Assembly (NCBI GenBank): GCA_016720145.1
Contig: JADJXV010000007.1
Span: forward strand, 186,001 to 250,000
Length of the DNA stretch: 64,000 nucleotides
Origin: Ignavibacteria bacterium
Lineage (GTDB): Bacteria; Bacteroidota; Ignavibacteria; Kapaibacteriales; UBA961
Reading direction: 5' to 3'
A program made the translations under genes and the position numbers. Every line of letters begins with the position of its first letter. The stretch's first letter is position 1. Below, in pieces: positions 16,819 to 26,414 of the stretch. Under the pieces are notes generated by a model. That model was not told where the DNA came from and ran no database searches. It was given only the letters and a program-made list of their open reading frames with translations.

Positions 16819-18996
16819 TTACCGTACTTCCGAGCCAGCCCCCACAACACTTTCCGGCGTCACAAGCGCAAGTGTCCCTTCGGGTGTATTGGCAGCGAGC
16901 AGCATTCCCTGCGACTCCATGCCCATGAGTTTGGCGGGTGCGAGATTGGCGACGACGACGACCGTCTTGCCTACCATTTCTTCGGGAGTGTAGAATTTGG
17001 CAATTCCGGCGAGAATCTGACGTGTTTCAGTGCCGAGATTTACTTGTAACTTGAGTAATTTCTCAGACTTCGGCACGCGTTCGGCGCTGATGACAATTGC
17101 CGTCCGGAGCTTAATTTTCTTAAAATCATCGATTGCAATGATATCACTAGGTTCGGCTGGAGTCTTCACCTCCGCCACCGCCGTCGTTCCGCCCATTTTA
17201 GCCACCTGTTCTGTAATAGTTGAATCTTCAATTTTTGTAAATAATACTTCCGGCGCGGCTATCGGCGTTCCTTCAGTCAAAGTTGGCAAGGCAACCGTAC
17301 TCCAGCGGTCAATCTGCGGCGCGTTCGGTTCGCCGGTGACGGACTGAGCGCCAATCATCCCCGAAATCGTAGCACAAGTATTCGGGAGTATCGGAGCAAA
17401 CAGCAGCGACAGCGCGCTAATCGTTTGCGAGCACAGATACAGCGTTTTGGCGCACTCATCGGGGTCGGCTTTGACAGATTTCCACGGCGCAGTATCATTA
17501 AAATACTTATTGGCGGCGCGGGCAATATTCATCGTCTCGGTGACGGCATCGCGGAAGCGGAAGCGTGTGTAGTGTTCGGCTACTTTCTTAGCGCCGAAAT
17601 GCAACGCCGCAATCAGCGCCACATCATTCGGCGAGAAATAGCGGAGATGTTTATCTTCATATTTTTCCAAGGCTTGCTCGCGGGTTTCCTCACGACTGAA
17701 GTCTTCGAGGAGTAATTTCCATGCATCATTGACTTTTGCGAATCGCTCTGGGAGCACGGGCACTTTACCGTCAAAATTCTTCTGCAAGAACTGTACGACG
17801 CGATTCACAAAATTCCCAAAAATCGCGGCAAGTTCATTATTATTCCGTGCTTGGAAGTCCTGCCAGGTAAAGTCGGAGTCTTTCGTTTCCGGCAAATTCA
17901 TCGCAATCGTATAGCGCAACGAATCGGTCTGCCCCGGACTTGGGAAATCCCGCTGAAAATCATGGAGGAAGATGCCCCAATTCATGGACTTCGAGAATTT
18001 CTTCCCCTCAAAATTCATAAATTCATTCGCCGGTACATTCGTTGGGAGAATATACTTGTCCTTCGCCATGAGCAGCATCGGGAAGATCAGGGTATGAAAG
18101 ACGATATTATCTTTCCCCAAAAAGGCGATGTATTCCGTGTCGGAATTCTGCCACCATGATTTCCATGCGTCCGGCGTGTGACGAAGCTTCGCCCATTCTT
18201 TCGTTGCCGAGATGTAGCCGAGCACGGCTTCGAACCATACATAAATCACTTTGCCCTTCGCTCCTTCGACCGGAACGGGAATTCCCCAGGTCATATCACG
18301 GGTAGCAGCGCGGTCGGCGAGACCTTGCTTGAGCCATGAACGACTTTGCTGTAATACGTTGTCTTTCCATTTACTTGCATTGCTTTCTATGTATTCTTCC
18401 AGGCGCTGCTGGAAGTCACCCATTTTGAAATACCAATGTTTTGTCGAGCGCACGACCGGCGTTTTACCCGAGACGACGCTTTTGGGATTGATGAGATCGG
18501 TTTGGTTGTAATTAGCGCTGCAATTATCGCATTGGTCACCGCGGGCGCGTTCGTTGCCGCAATTCGGGCAGGTGCCTTCGACGTAGCGGTCGGGGAGGAA
18601 CATCTCAGCCGTTTCATCATAGAATTGATTTTCTTCTTTTTCGACGAGCAGTCCTTTATCGAGCCAATCGAGGAAAAATTCCTGAGCCGTGTCGTAATGT
18701 TCGGGCAGGGAAGTGCGCGAGAAAATATCGAAACTCATACCGAACTTCTCAAACGCAAGTTTATTTGCAAAATGATACTTATCAATAATTTTATCCGGCG
18801 TGGTGTGTTCCTTTTCAGCGCTGATGGTAATAGCCACTCCATGCTCATCCGAACCGCACACAAAGAGCACATTGCGTCCGGAGAGGCGCAGAAAGCGGGC
18901 ATACATATCGGCAGGCAGATACGCGCCGGCAAGATGTCCGAGATGGAGAAAACTGTTGACGTAGGGCAGGGCTGCTGTAATGAGAGTTTGGGTCAT
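16819..18996 (-). CDS. metG: Methionyl-tRNA synthetase with C-terminal tRNA-binding domain
   Basis: Class I aminoacyl-tRNA synthetase charging tRNA-Met, 725 residues. The HIGH motif appears as HLGH in LPYVNSFLHLGHLAGAYLP, and KMSKS as KFSKS in FEGKKFSKSMNWG. The zinc knuckle is CPNCGNERARGDQCDNC. The last ~110 residues (FKKIKLRTAIVISAERVPKS to LAPAKLMGMESQGMLLAA) form the EMAP/Trbp111-type tRNA-binding domain, which supports dimer formation. Start and length are normal. Confidence 0.97.
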   Translation of the reverse strand: MTQTLITAALPYVNSFLHLGHLAGAYLPADMYARFLRLSGRNVLFVCGSDEHGVAITISAEKEHTTPDKIIDKYHFANKLAFEKFGMSFDIFSRTSLPEHYDTAQEFFLDWLDKGLLVEKEENQFYDETAEMFLPDRYVEGTCPNCGNERARGDQCDNCSANYNQTDLINPKSVVSGKTPVVRSTKHWYFKMGDFQQRLEEYIESNASKWKDNVLQQSRSWLKQGLADRAATRDMTWGIPVPVEGAKGKVIYVWFEAVLGYISATKEWAKLRHTPDAWKSWWQNSDTEYIAFLGKDNIVFHTLIFPMLLMAKDKYILPTNVPANEFMNFEGKKFSKSMNWGIFLHDFQRDFPSPGQTDSLRYTIAMNLPETKDSDFTWQDFQARNNNELAAIFGNFVNRVVQFLQKNFDGKVPVLPERFAKVNDAWKLLLEDFSREETREQALEKYEDKHLRYFSPNDVALIAALHFGAKKVAEHYTRFRFRDAVTETMNIARAANKYFNDTAPWKSVKADPDECAKTLYLCSQTISALSLLFAPILPNTCATISGMIGAQSVTGEPNAPQIDRWSTVALPTLTEGTPIAAPEVLFTKIEDSTITEQVAKMGGTTAVAEVKTPAEPSDIIAIDDFKKIKLRTAIVISAERVPKSEKLLKLQVNLGTETRQILAGIAKFYTPEEMVGKTVVVVANLAPAKLMGMESQGMLLAANTPEGTLALVTPESVVGAGSEVR

Positions 18997-19043
18997 GGGA
19001 TGTAAATATTGAGATTCAGCTATTATAAAGTAATAAATGTAAG

Positions 19044-19178
19044 TTAGGAGAGTTTTTCTTCTTCATTAAATGGGCCATCTCTTCTACCTTCTTCTTTTCG
19101 TCTTAATGCTATTTTAAATAATCTTATCGTTTCTTTTTGCTCCTCTGATAAAGTTGGATTTTCATAAATAGCTTGCAT
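19044..19178 (-). CDS. Small hypothetical ORF or gene remnant
   Basis: 44-residue frame (MQAIYENPTLSEEQKETIRL, then FKIALRRKEEGRRDGPFNEE) that reads like real protein, a charged helical C-terminus. The same protein-like frame continues about 14 codons further upstream (YVTFEAFFDLQELDVR) without any start codon before a TGA. It may therefore be the tail of a decayed gene. It lies in the 440-base gap between metG and the DUF3800 gene; the rest of the gap (19179-19457) is AT-rich and shows nothing else. Confidence 0.35.
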   Translation of the reverse strand: MQAIYENPTLSEEQKETIRLFKIALRRKEEGRRDGPFNEEEKLS

Positions 19179-19457
19179 TCGAACATCTAATTCTTGTAAA
19201 TCAAAGAATGCTTCAAACGTAACATAATGTATGCATCAGTGAATTTTCTTGTCCTAATTTATCATCATTTTGAATTTTTTATTGCTTTATCATTTACCAT
19301 TTTTGAGATTAATAATCTATACTAACATTGTTATTTCAAGTATTTATCACCACCATAAAAAACAAATACCTTGTAATTTCCATATTTTTTCATCATTTTT
19401 GCACCATAAGTCTGCAATACATGAAGGTCGCCCAATTGGCGTTGTAACGTAAGTTAC

Positions 19458-20267
19458 TTAGTGTATGAGCGGACTTATTTTATTTTCTGCTGTAAGTTTT
19501 CGTCCTCTCCGGTAAAAGTTTTGGTGATTCTCATAATTCTTACTGTCATATACATCAATTACCAACGAAATCTTTTCCTGTATATAATTGTAAGCTGCAA
19601 TATCCCCTTTTTCGAATACTTTCTGGACAGCCCAACATATGTAATCAGCAATGTTTAGCAGCGGCTCTTGTATATGGTTTTGTACATTAAAGTTTATACT
19701 CCTTTCGCTTTGTATAGCTTTACCACTCTTCGTTTTCCTTTCAATTGCTTTATGAAGCGCAAATTGCAATGTGCGATTTTTAGTTGAATCGCCACGCTCT
19801 GCAATGTTTAAAACAAGTTTTGGTAAATTGAGCTTAGACTTGAGAATATGTGAGAGCAAATCCGCATAAAATTCAGTTTCTACTCCTCGATGCTTAGTAT
19901 TATAAATTTCAAGTATTTTCCTTCCGACAATTACCTCGGCACTGCAATCAACACTTTTAATATACTCAAAAAAGATTTTTCTAACTTCTGGTCTATCGTT
20001 TGAAGCGTGGAAATAAAAACCACTTTTGACTATTCTTTTCTGAATTCGTGTGTCATCTATAAAATATGGATCATTCACAACCTCTTGTTGTAATATTCGG
20101 ATACGTGAGCGTACCACATCAAGAGGTTCTTTGAATTTCACTATTCCAAGTATAAAAGCCTTGGATACTCCTTCATCACCAAGAATTACATTCTTCCCCT
20201 TACCATAGAATGTGGTATCTCCAGCCTCGTCTAAGAATCGGTGATAAAGGTGCAAATCGTATTTCAT
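19458..20267 (-). CDS. DUF3800-family protein
   Basis: 269-residue protein that fits the DUF3800 family: the N-terminal FLDEAGD motif, a middle SVDCSAEVIVGRKIL strand region, and the C-terminal LLNIADYICWAVQKVFEKGD block. The family is predicted to have an RNase H-like fold, and its acidic residues are kept here; activity is unproven. Members are often scattered singly in accessory DNA. AAGGAT precedes the start. It is more AT-rich than metG beside it. No partner gene is seen. Confidence 0.8.
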   Translation of the reverse strand: MKYDLHLYHRFLDEAGDTTFYGKGKNVILGDEGVSKAFILGIVKFKEPLDVVRSRIRILQQEVVNDPYFIDDTRIQKRIVKSGFYFHASNDRPEVRKIFFEYIKSVDCSAEVIVGRKILEIYNTKHRGVETEFYADLLSHILKSKLNLPKLVLNIAERGDSTKNRTLQFALHKAIERKTKSGKAIQSERSINFNVQNHIQEPLLNIADYICWAVQKVFEKGDIAAYNYIQEKISLVIDVYDSKNYENHQNFYRRGRKLTAENKISPLIH

Positions 20268-20418
20268 GATTCGAATCCTTTAATATTCAACAACTACTTG
20301 AGAAAATGTCATAGTACAATGTAACTTAACTCTTAACATGTAAGAAGGTTATTTCGTTGAACGCTTTAGTAAGACACTTAGTAATAACAATCAACAATTG
20401 CAATTGCTAGGAATTTTA

Positions 20419-22254
20419 TTACTTCCTCGCCTCAGGCACCACCTCAAGCGTCACTTCTTTATCTTCTTTCGGACCTCGAAGTACAACGACTTTGAGCTTT
20501 TCGCCGGCCTTGGTTTGTCCGAGAACGGACGTGTAATCGTAGATGTTTTTGATGGTTGTCTCACCAAATTTGATGATGATGTCATCGGCCAGCATGCCCC
20601 CTTTTTGAGCTGGACTTCCCTCGCGAACATCAGTGATTTTCAATCCTTTTGGATGGTCCGAATAGTCGGGGACGATGCCGATAGTCACTTTGAAACCGCC
20701 GGTGGTTTGAGAGGATGTTGACTTCACTTTAATAAAATCCGGCTTTTCTACAGTACGGGAAATTTCTCGTACTGCACCTTCAGCAAAACTTAACACATTT
20801 GCTTCTCCCTCGTAATTGATCTTGTCCCACGTATCCGTCGGACGGTGATAATCGCTGTGTAACCCGGTAAAAAGAAAGAGAACAGGGCGTTCTTTGGTGT
20901 AAAACGATGAGTGGTCACTCGGTCCAAATCCATCAGCACCAATAGATACCGTGAAAGCATGCGCCTTGCCAAGAGAGTCGATCAGCGATTGCCATCTCGA
21001 TGAACTCCCCACGCCTTGAATATTGAGCTTGGCATCTTTGAGGCGACCGATCATATCCATATTAATCATGCAAATTGTGTTTTCGAGGGGTACAAGAGGG
21101 TTTTTCACATAATACGCCGAACCAAGCAGACCGCGTTCTTCGCCGGTAAAGAGCATAAAGAGAATAGGACGTTCTGCTGGATTTTTCGCAAATGTCGCCG
21201 CAAGCTCCATCACTCCTGAAGTACCGGAGGCGTTATCATCTGCGCCATAGTGAATCTTCTTTTCCGTTTTGCCATGAAGACTGCCTTCGTCACCCCATCC
21301 AAGATGATCATAATGCGCTCCAACTACTATATATTCATTAGAGAGAGATGGATTCGTACCACGGACGACGGCTATTATATTGGAGGTTGGTTTTTCAATT
21401 TTGGTTAATTGAACCGTAACAGTCACTTTTGTGTTTAGTATCTCGAAACTGTTGGGTTTCTTGGATTTAATGATTTGTGCATCGATTATCGAAAGTGGCT
21501 TGTCACGGGGAAAGAGTTTCGCAATCGGTGTACGCTTTGCACTCAAAGCAATAATTCCCGAATTTTTGTCGGCGGTGCCGAGTTCGAGAGCGATAAGCGA
21601 GTCGGCGCTATCACCGGCTTGACTGACGAAAATAATTCCTGCAGCTCCTTTTTCCCGAGCGGTGAGCATTTTGGAACGAAGGGAGATGTAATTCCCAAAT
21701 TTTCCATGATTGTCATTTCCATCGGGCGAACCTCTCAGAACGATCACGATATTACCCTTCACGTCAACTCCTGCATAATCATCATATTGCGAGTCCGGCG
21801 AGGATATTCCGTAGCCTGCAAAAATCAGCTTGCCACTTGCTGTACCATTTTCGCTGAACGAGAGTGGAGTGTAGTCTCCTCCTGCTTTCCAACCCACTTT
21901 TACAGGCTTGATCTGATCTTTGGGAATGCCGGGCTGTTCGACCGTGATTTCGAGGGCGAATTTATTGCCTTCGGCGAGAGCTATAGAGGTAGGAATATTA
22001 AACTCCTGAAAATAGGATGCGCCTAGCGAAGGAATAGAATTTTGCTTGAAGAAATTTGCGATATAATCAGCTGCTTTGCTATTACCTTCACTACCAGAAC
22101 TCCGACCTTCGAGTTCGTCGGAAGCCAAATATTTAATATGAGTTTGAAGCTTTGCCACCAATATGGAATCAGCGGATTGGGAGACAGATAGAAGAGCAAA
22201 CATCGCGCAGACAATAGCCGCGCACAAGCGAAACGTTAAGAGAGGGTAACGCAT
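20419..22254 (-). CDS. Secreted M28-family metallopeptidase with PA and PDZ domains
   Basis: 611-residue exported zinc aminopeptidase-type enzyme. It has a signal peptide (LLTFRLCAAIVCAMFALLSVSQSA), a protease-associated insert (about 130-240), and the M28 metal ligands in VVGAHYDHLG, ADDNASGTSG, LFTGEERGLLGS, INMDMIGR and FGPSDHSSFY. The C-terminal ~90 residues form a PDZ domain (PKGLKITDVREGSPAQKGGM, DDIIIKFGE) that may hold peptide substrates. AGGATATTCT lies just before the start. A TAAATTTG element at 22287-22294 (minus strand) is a likely promoter. Confidence 0.92.
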   Translation of the reverse strand: MRYPLLTFRLCAAIVCAMFALLSVSQSADSILVAKLQTHIKYLASDELEGRSSGSEGNSKAADYIANFFKQNSIPSLGASYFQEFNIPTSIALAEGNKFALEITVEQPGIPKDQIKPVKVGWKAGGDYTPLSFSENGTASGKLIFAGYGISSPDSQYDDYAGVDVKGNIVIVLRGSPDGNDNHGKFGNYISLRSKMLTAREKGAAGIIFVSQAGDSADSLIALELGTADKNSGIIALSAKRTPIAKLFPRDKPLSIIDAQIIKSKKPNSFEILNTKVTVTVQLTKIEKPTSNIIAVVRGTNPSLSNEYIVVGAHYDHLGWGDEGSLHGKTEKKIHYGADDNASGTSGVMELAATFAKNPAERPILFMLFTGEERGLLGSAYYVKNPLVPLENTICMINMDMIGRLKDAKLNIQGVGSSSRWQSLIDSLGKAHAFTVSIGADGFGPSDHSSFYTKERPVLFLFTGLHSDYHRPTDTWDKINYEGEANVLSFAEGAVREISRTVEKPDFIKVKSTSSQTTGGFKVTIGIVPDYSDHPKGLKITDVREGSPAQKGGMLADDIIIKFGETTIKNIYDYTSVLGQTKAGEKLKVVVLRGPKEDKEVTLEVVPEARK

Positions 22255-22286
22255 AGAATATCCTGAATTTATAAGTAAATAAAGTG

Positions 22287-22294
22287 CAAATTTA
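22287..22294 (-). promoter_or_regulatory. Putative -7 element for the M28 peptidase
   Basis: TAAATTTG on the minus strand, 32 bases upstream of the peptidase ATG, matching TAnnTTTG. No good -33 element is visible. The gap 22255-22624 holds this, the plus-strand element at 22445-22473, and no gene. Confidence 0.4.
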
Positions 22295-22444
22295 GGGTTT
22301 TTTGAGGTGAAAATGGCGGGAGATTGAATTATAGGGGGAAGAGTGGTATCATTTCTTGTACTGTTTTGAGGCTTCGGGCTTGGATTATTATACTTACTTT
22401 TGGGTTCGCTTATGCATAATCTAGGTCGCTTATATTATCACATA

Positions 22445-22473
22445 TTGCCGTTCGAGCGAGATAGATAAATTTG
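22445..22473 (+). promoter_or_regulatory. Putative promoter of the TPR gene
   Basis: TTG at 22445-22447, an 18-base spacer, then TAAATTTG at 22466-22473, close to the Bacteroidota-type consensus. It would give a leader of about 145 bases before the TPR gene at 22625. Confidence 0.4.
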
Positions 22474-22624
22474 CGGTTGTATGGGTGAAAGTTTATGTGT
22501 AGTTTCGTGTAAATCAATATTTTCGTCAACATGACAACAAGCTATCACAGATAACTTCTTTATTCGGCAATCTGTTAATGTTACCAGCCAAAAGAAAATA
22601 ATTGCCAAAAATTACACAACTTCA

Positions 22625-24129
22625 ATGAAAAAGCTTACGATATTGTTTTTTTTACTTTCATTTGGCTCTATACTGGCGCAGAAGGCAGAAGAGTTTTACA
22701 AGCGGGGGAATGTCAAAGCAGATTCTGGAGACGTTAAAGCTGCCATAGCACACTATAATTACGCAATTGAAATCGACCCAAAATTCTCAAATGCTTATAT
22801 GGGTTTAGGGCTTATAAAGTACCTTATAAGGATAACGCAGAGGCATTCAACAACCTCGGAAATTCTAAAGCCCTTCTCCTCGATTACAAAGGCGCAATGG
22901 ATGATTATACACGCGCAATAGAAATTAATCCTAATTATGCAGATGCGTATTATAATCGCGCTCAATTCAGAGCATCTTTTAGAGAATACGTAGTTGCAAT
23001 TACTGATTTTGATAAAGTTATTGAACTAACACCCGATAGTAGTATCTACAGTAAACGTGCTGAATGTAAAGGACATATTGGAGATTACCTTGGGGCAATT
23101 AAGGATTACAGTACCTTGCTCGAACAGTATCCAAGCGATGCGTCAATCTATTACCGCCGCGCTTGTCAAAAAGCTGCAAAGCGTGACACCAGCGGTGCTA
23201 TCGAGGATTTAAGGAAAATACTCGAACTCAATCCAAATTATACATTTTCTCCCCAAATACTTTCGTTTTATACTACTACTTTGGAATTGTATGGTGGTTC
23301 AATTGAGTCTTTTAGAGAAGCAATTGAGCTACGACCTGAAAAAGCTAGTGGGCATTATTTTCGCGGAATAACTAATGTAAATTTAGAGAATTACAACGTC
23401 GCACTTGACGAATTTACCTTGGCTTTAAAGATTAAACCGAAATCTGAAAACACCTTATTTTATATAGGGTTCGTAAAATCAAAGCTCGGTGACGACACAG
23501 GGGCTATTGAAGCTTTCAATAAATTCATCAAAATCAATCCTGATTATTTCGGGGCGTATAATAATCTGGGATATTCCAAATCTAATATAGGCGATTATTC
23601 AGGTGCAATTATTGACCTTACCAAAGCAATAGAACTCGCGCCAAAATAAGCCGAGGCATACAATAATCGAGCTTTTTGTAAAGCAAAAAAAGGTGATAAT
23701 CGTAGTGCGATGATAGATTACGACACGACCATCGTACTTGACTCAAATCATAGCTCGGCATATTATAATCGCGGACGACTTAAAGGATATCTCCATGACT
23801 ATAAAGGTGCAATTGAGGACTGCGATAAGGCGATTGCCATACAACCGAAAAATATCTATGTTGGTAAATTTAAAGCAAATATAGCCGACGTTTATTTCAA
23901 CAGAGGTCTTTATAAATCCGCACCGAAGAATTTTAGTGGTGCAATTGATGATTTTGACAAAGCAATCGAACTTATACCTGTTTTTACGGAAATACATGAA
24001 ATATATCTCAATCGGGGTAACTGCAAGCTTAAAGTAGGAGATAAAAATGCTGCTTGTGAAGACTGGAATAAAGCGTTAGAATTAGGGGGCAAGAGAGTAA
24101 AAACAAGCATTGAGAAATATTGCAAATAG
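22625..24129 (+). pseudogene. Secreted TPR-repeat protein, broken by a frameshift and a stop
   Basis: One long tetratricopeptide-repeat gene now in three pieces (22625-22921, 22897-23649, 23710-24129). It starts with a signal peptide (MKKLTILFFLLSFGSILAQ). Around 22815-22830 the frame shifts: after AYMGLGLIK the repeat pattern continues in the next frame as YKDNAEAFNNLGNSKALLLD. At 23647-23649 a TAA interrupts the same frame between LTKAIELAPK and AEAYNNRAFCKAKKGD. If repaired it would be about 500 residues with roughly a dozen TPRs. Either the gene is decaying or the sequence has errors here. Confidence 0.8.
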
Positions 24130-24311
24130 AACTCCCTTAATCATAAGTACTTATTCAACTTTACGAAAGTATCAAACTCACTGCTATAACCAACATTCCA
24201 CTAATACATGACTGCGGAGATGTAATTTGCTTTATCAGTTAGATAGGTTATCTCCCCGATACGGACAATGATTTTGTAAATCATTACCCGGATTCTTGTT
24301 TTTACTGCATT

Positions 24312-24362
24312 GACGGCAACGGGTGACCGCAGGCGACGCCTGGAATGCGCACAACCGAACCC
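24312..24362. repeat. 51-bp dispersed repeat, copy B
   Basis: Same 51-base length as copy A at 14170-14220; the first 27 bases differ at one site. In this copy CAGGC-GAC-GCCTG could form a small hairpin, which copy A does not keep. It lies directly upstream of ruvX. Confidence 0.75.
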
Positions 24363-24384
24363 ATAATTCCGTATTTTTGCCCGC

Positions 24385-24840
24385 ATGAATACTACTCTTC
24401 CGCCTCTGAAAGGCAAACGAATTGCAGCTCTTGATTATGGGACCAAACGCATTGGTGTGGCGGTGACGGACGAACTCCATATCACGATCTCACCTCGGGA
24501 TATCATAGCTGCCGATTCACCTGATTTGTGGGATATTGTGCGACGAGTAGTGGCTTTCGACCGCCTCGGCGCGCTTGTCGTCGGAGTGCCGGTGAGGGAG
24601 GATGGCACCAAGTCAGCGATAGTCAAAAAGATCGAGAAGTTTATCGAGGAATTACGCGCACAGATTGATATACCGGTCATCGAATATGATGAGTCGTTTT
24701 CGACGCAAGCCGCGTTTCAAACGATGATAGCCGGTGGTATGAAAAAGAAACAACGACAGCAAAAAGGCACAAAAGACAAGATCGCAGCGGCAGTAATATT
24801 ACGGGATTTTTTGCAGGACTTCGAGCGAGAAATTTATTAA
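24385..24840 (+). CDS. ruvX: Holliday junction resolvase-like protein YqgF/RuvX
   Basis: 151-residue YqgF-family RNase H-fold protein, linked to 16S rRNA 5'-end processing and possibly recombination. The family motifs are present: LDYGTKRIGVAVTDE with the first catalytic Asp, LVVGVPVREDGT, and YDESFSTQAA. A TATTTTTG -7 element at 24372-24379 lies only six bases before the ATG; if it is used, the mRNA would be nearly leaderless. The broken GWxTD gene follows after 21 bases. Confidence 0.92.
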   Translation: MNTTLPPLKGKRIAALDYGTKRIGVAVTDELHITISPRDIIAADSPDLWDIVRRVVAFDRLGALVVGVPVREDGTKSAIVKKIEKFIEELRAQIDIPVIEYDESFSTQAAFQTMIAGGMKKKQRQQKGTKDKIAAAVILRDFLQDFEREIY

Positions 24841-24861
24841 CCCTATGAATATCAGCACAAT

Positions 24862-26262
24862 ATGAAGACAATTCTCCTCACTGTACTTCTCGCACTCCGC
24901 CTGCTAGCTGTTGAAATGAACGCTCAGCCGTAACGCCCCGACCAAAGCGCATACTTTAATTTTGGTGAGAAGTTTTTCTGCGAAGCGCATTCCGTGGCCA
25001 GCTCGGACAAAGACACATCAAAAATGGTCGTGCTCTTTAAAATTATGTACGACCGGCTCGACTTTCATCAAGTACCGATGAGCACCAAAAGTGCTCGTGG
25101 CACCTACCTCGCCACGCCGTTTGTCCTCGTCGAAATGCGTGATGATATCGGTATTATCCGTTATCGAAAGCAATGGACGGATAGTATTTATGCGGCTACC
25201 TATCTTCAATCAAACTCCAGAACAGACTTTGTGTACGGTTCACTCGTGGCCTCCCTTCCAGCCGGCAATTACTCCGCTAACCTCACCCTCGGTGATCAGG
25301 AAAATCAAATCATCAAGCGCATCGATCTGCCGGTAACTCATTCGATTAAATTCGATACCTCTAAAATTTACAAACCTTTGTTTGTCGAATTTTCCCAAAC
25401 TCCATCGTCGAAAGTCGTACCGATTGTATCCGCCGGAAATGCCCGCTTTAGTCAGCTGACAATTCGCGCACTTGTGCCGGTATCAGGTGTAAAAGCAGGT
25501 GATACATATTCTTATTCATGTAGTGCAGTGCAGCTACCTGATGGAAATATGTCGAATGGTGAATGGGGAGCGATTCCTACGATTGGAGGAATAGTCAAGC
25601 CTGAACTTCGCCAATATCTTACGACTGATTTCCCAATTAATTCTCCCACTCAAAAGCCCAATTTTACAATCGAAAAAGCTGAAATAAAGACTGCTTTTAG
25701 TTCGCTCGGCCTCCTCGATATCACCCTTCCCGCCAATGCCATATCCCCCGGAAAATACAAACTTCGCATTGTCAAAGTCGGCACGCGCGACACGGCGACG
25801 CATCAGTTTGATGTAGTCTGGGAAGACATGCCGATTTCCTTTCGGAATACACGAGCTGTCGTCGAAAACATGTATTCAATTCTTACGGATGATGAATTCG
25901 ACGCCGTGAATTCAGGTTCGGAAAGTGAAAAGCGCAAGAATGTGATCGACTATTGGCAAAAAAAATATCCTTCGGCAGAGTCGGTGTATAATACCACGAT
26001 GGCGGAATATTACCGGAGAGTCGATTATTCACTGTTTAATTTTCAGGGAATAGCCGAACCCGACGGCGCAAAGTCCGAACGTGGAAAGATTTACATTCTT
26101 CACGGCGCGCCGACAGCGGTCGAAAAAAACATTCCCGCCTCAAGCGGACAAGCACAGGAAATATGGACGTATTCGAATAAAGTGAAGAAGCAATTTACGT
26201 TTGAACTCAATACGTCAGGTGTTTATAAGTTAAAAAATATTAAGGACTTAGCGGCAAAATGA
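24862..26262 (+). pseudogene. GWxTD-domain exported protein with an early in-frame stop
   Basis: The frame opens with a signal peptide (MKTILLTVLLALRLLAVEM), hits TAA at 24931-24933 right after NAQP, and then continues in the same frame to 26262. The first usable downstream ATG is far inside, so the 422-residue frame from 24994 would lack its signal. The C-terminal third (MYSILTDDEFDAVNSGSES, RGKIYILHGAPTAVEKN, QEIWTYSNKVKKQFTF) matches the GWxTD domain seen in Bacteroidota/Chlorobiota, whose role is unknown. A single base change would restore about 466 residues. Gene decay or a sequence error are both possible. Confidence 0.75.
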
Positions 26263-26291
26263 TCTTACCTCATACAAGCAACACAGAAGCC

Positions 26292-26325
26292 TTTGCGCCC
26301 TTTGCGCCTCTGCGTTAAATTCTTC
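26292..26325 (+). repeat. Dispersed GCGCC-type intergenic repeat, copy 2
   Basis: TTTGCGCCCTTTGCGCC then TCTGCGTTAAATTCTTC, sharing its 3' half with 14001-14033. It lies in the gap between the GWxTD gene and the PLP enzyme gene. Confidence 0.7.
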
Positions 26326-26414
26326 TAGTAGTTATAGGAAAGTAACCTACGAATTATTAACAGCATAAGAGTAACCTATTATTTTGAAATATTTTATCAA
26401 TTATCAATAATACA

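Noticed and set aside
16819..18996. Long plus-strand frames opposite metG, such as 18436-19005
   Set aside because: They are shadows of the metG coding strand in a G+C-rich gene and show no domain or ribosome-binding site.
20268..20290. tRNA T-arm-like string GATTCGAATCC before the DUF3800 gene
   Set aside because: No matching D arm, anticodon arm or acceptor stem can be built around it.
20419..22254. Plus-strand frame 21475-22026 opposite the M28 peptidase
   Set aside because: It is antisense to a well-supported enzyme; the translation has no recognisable features.
26263..26414. SAM or other riboswitch before the PLP sulfur-amino-acid enzyme
   Set aside because: No conserved riboswitch core is visible; the gap contains a dispersed repeat and two short AGTAACCTA repeats.
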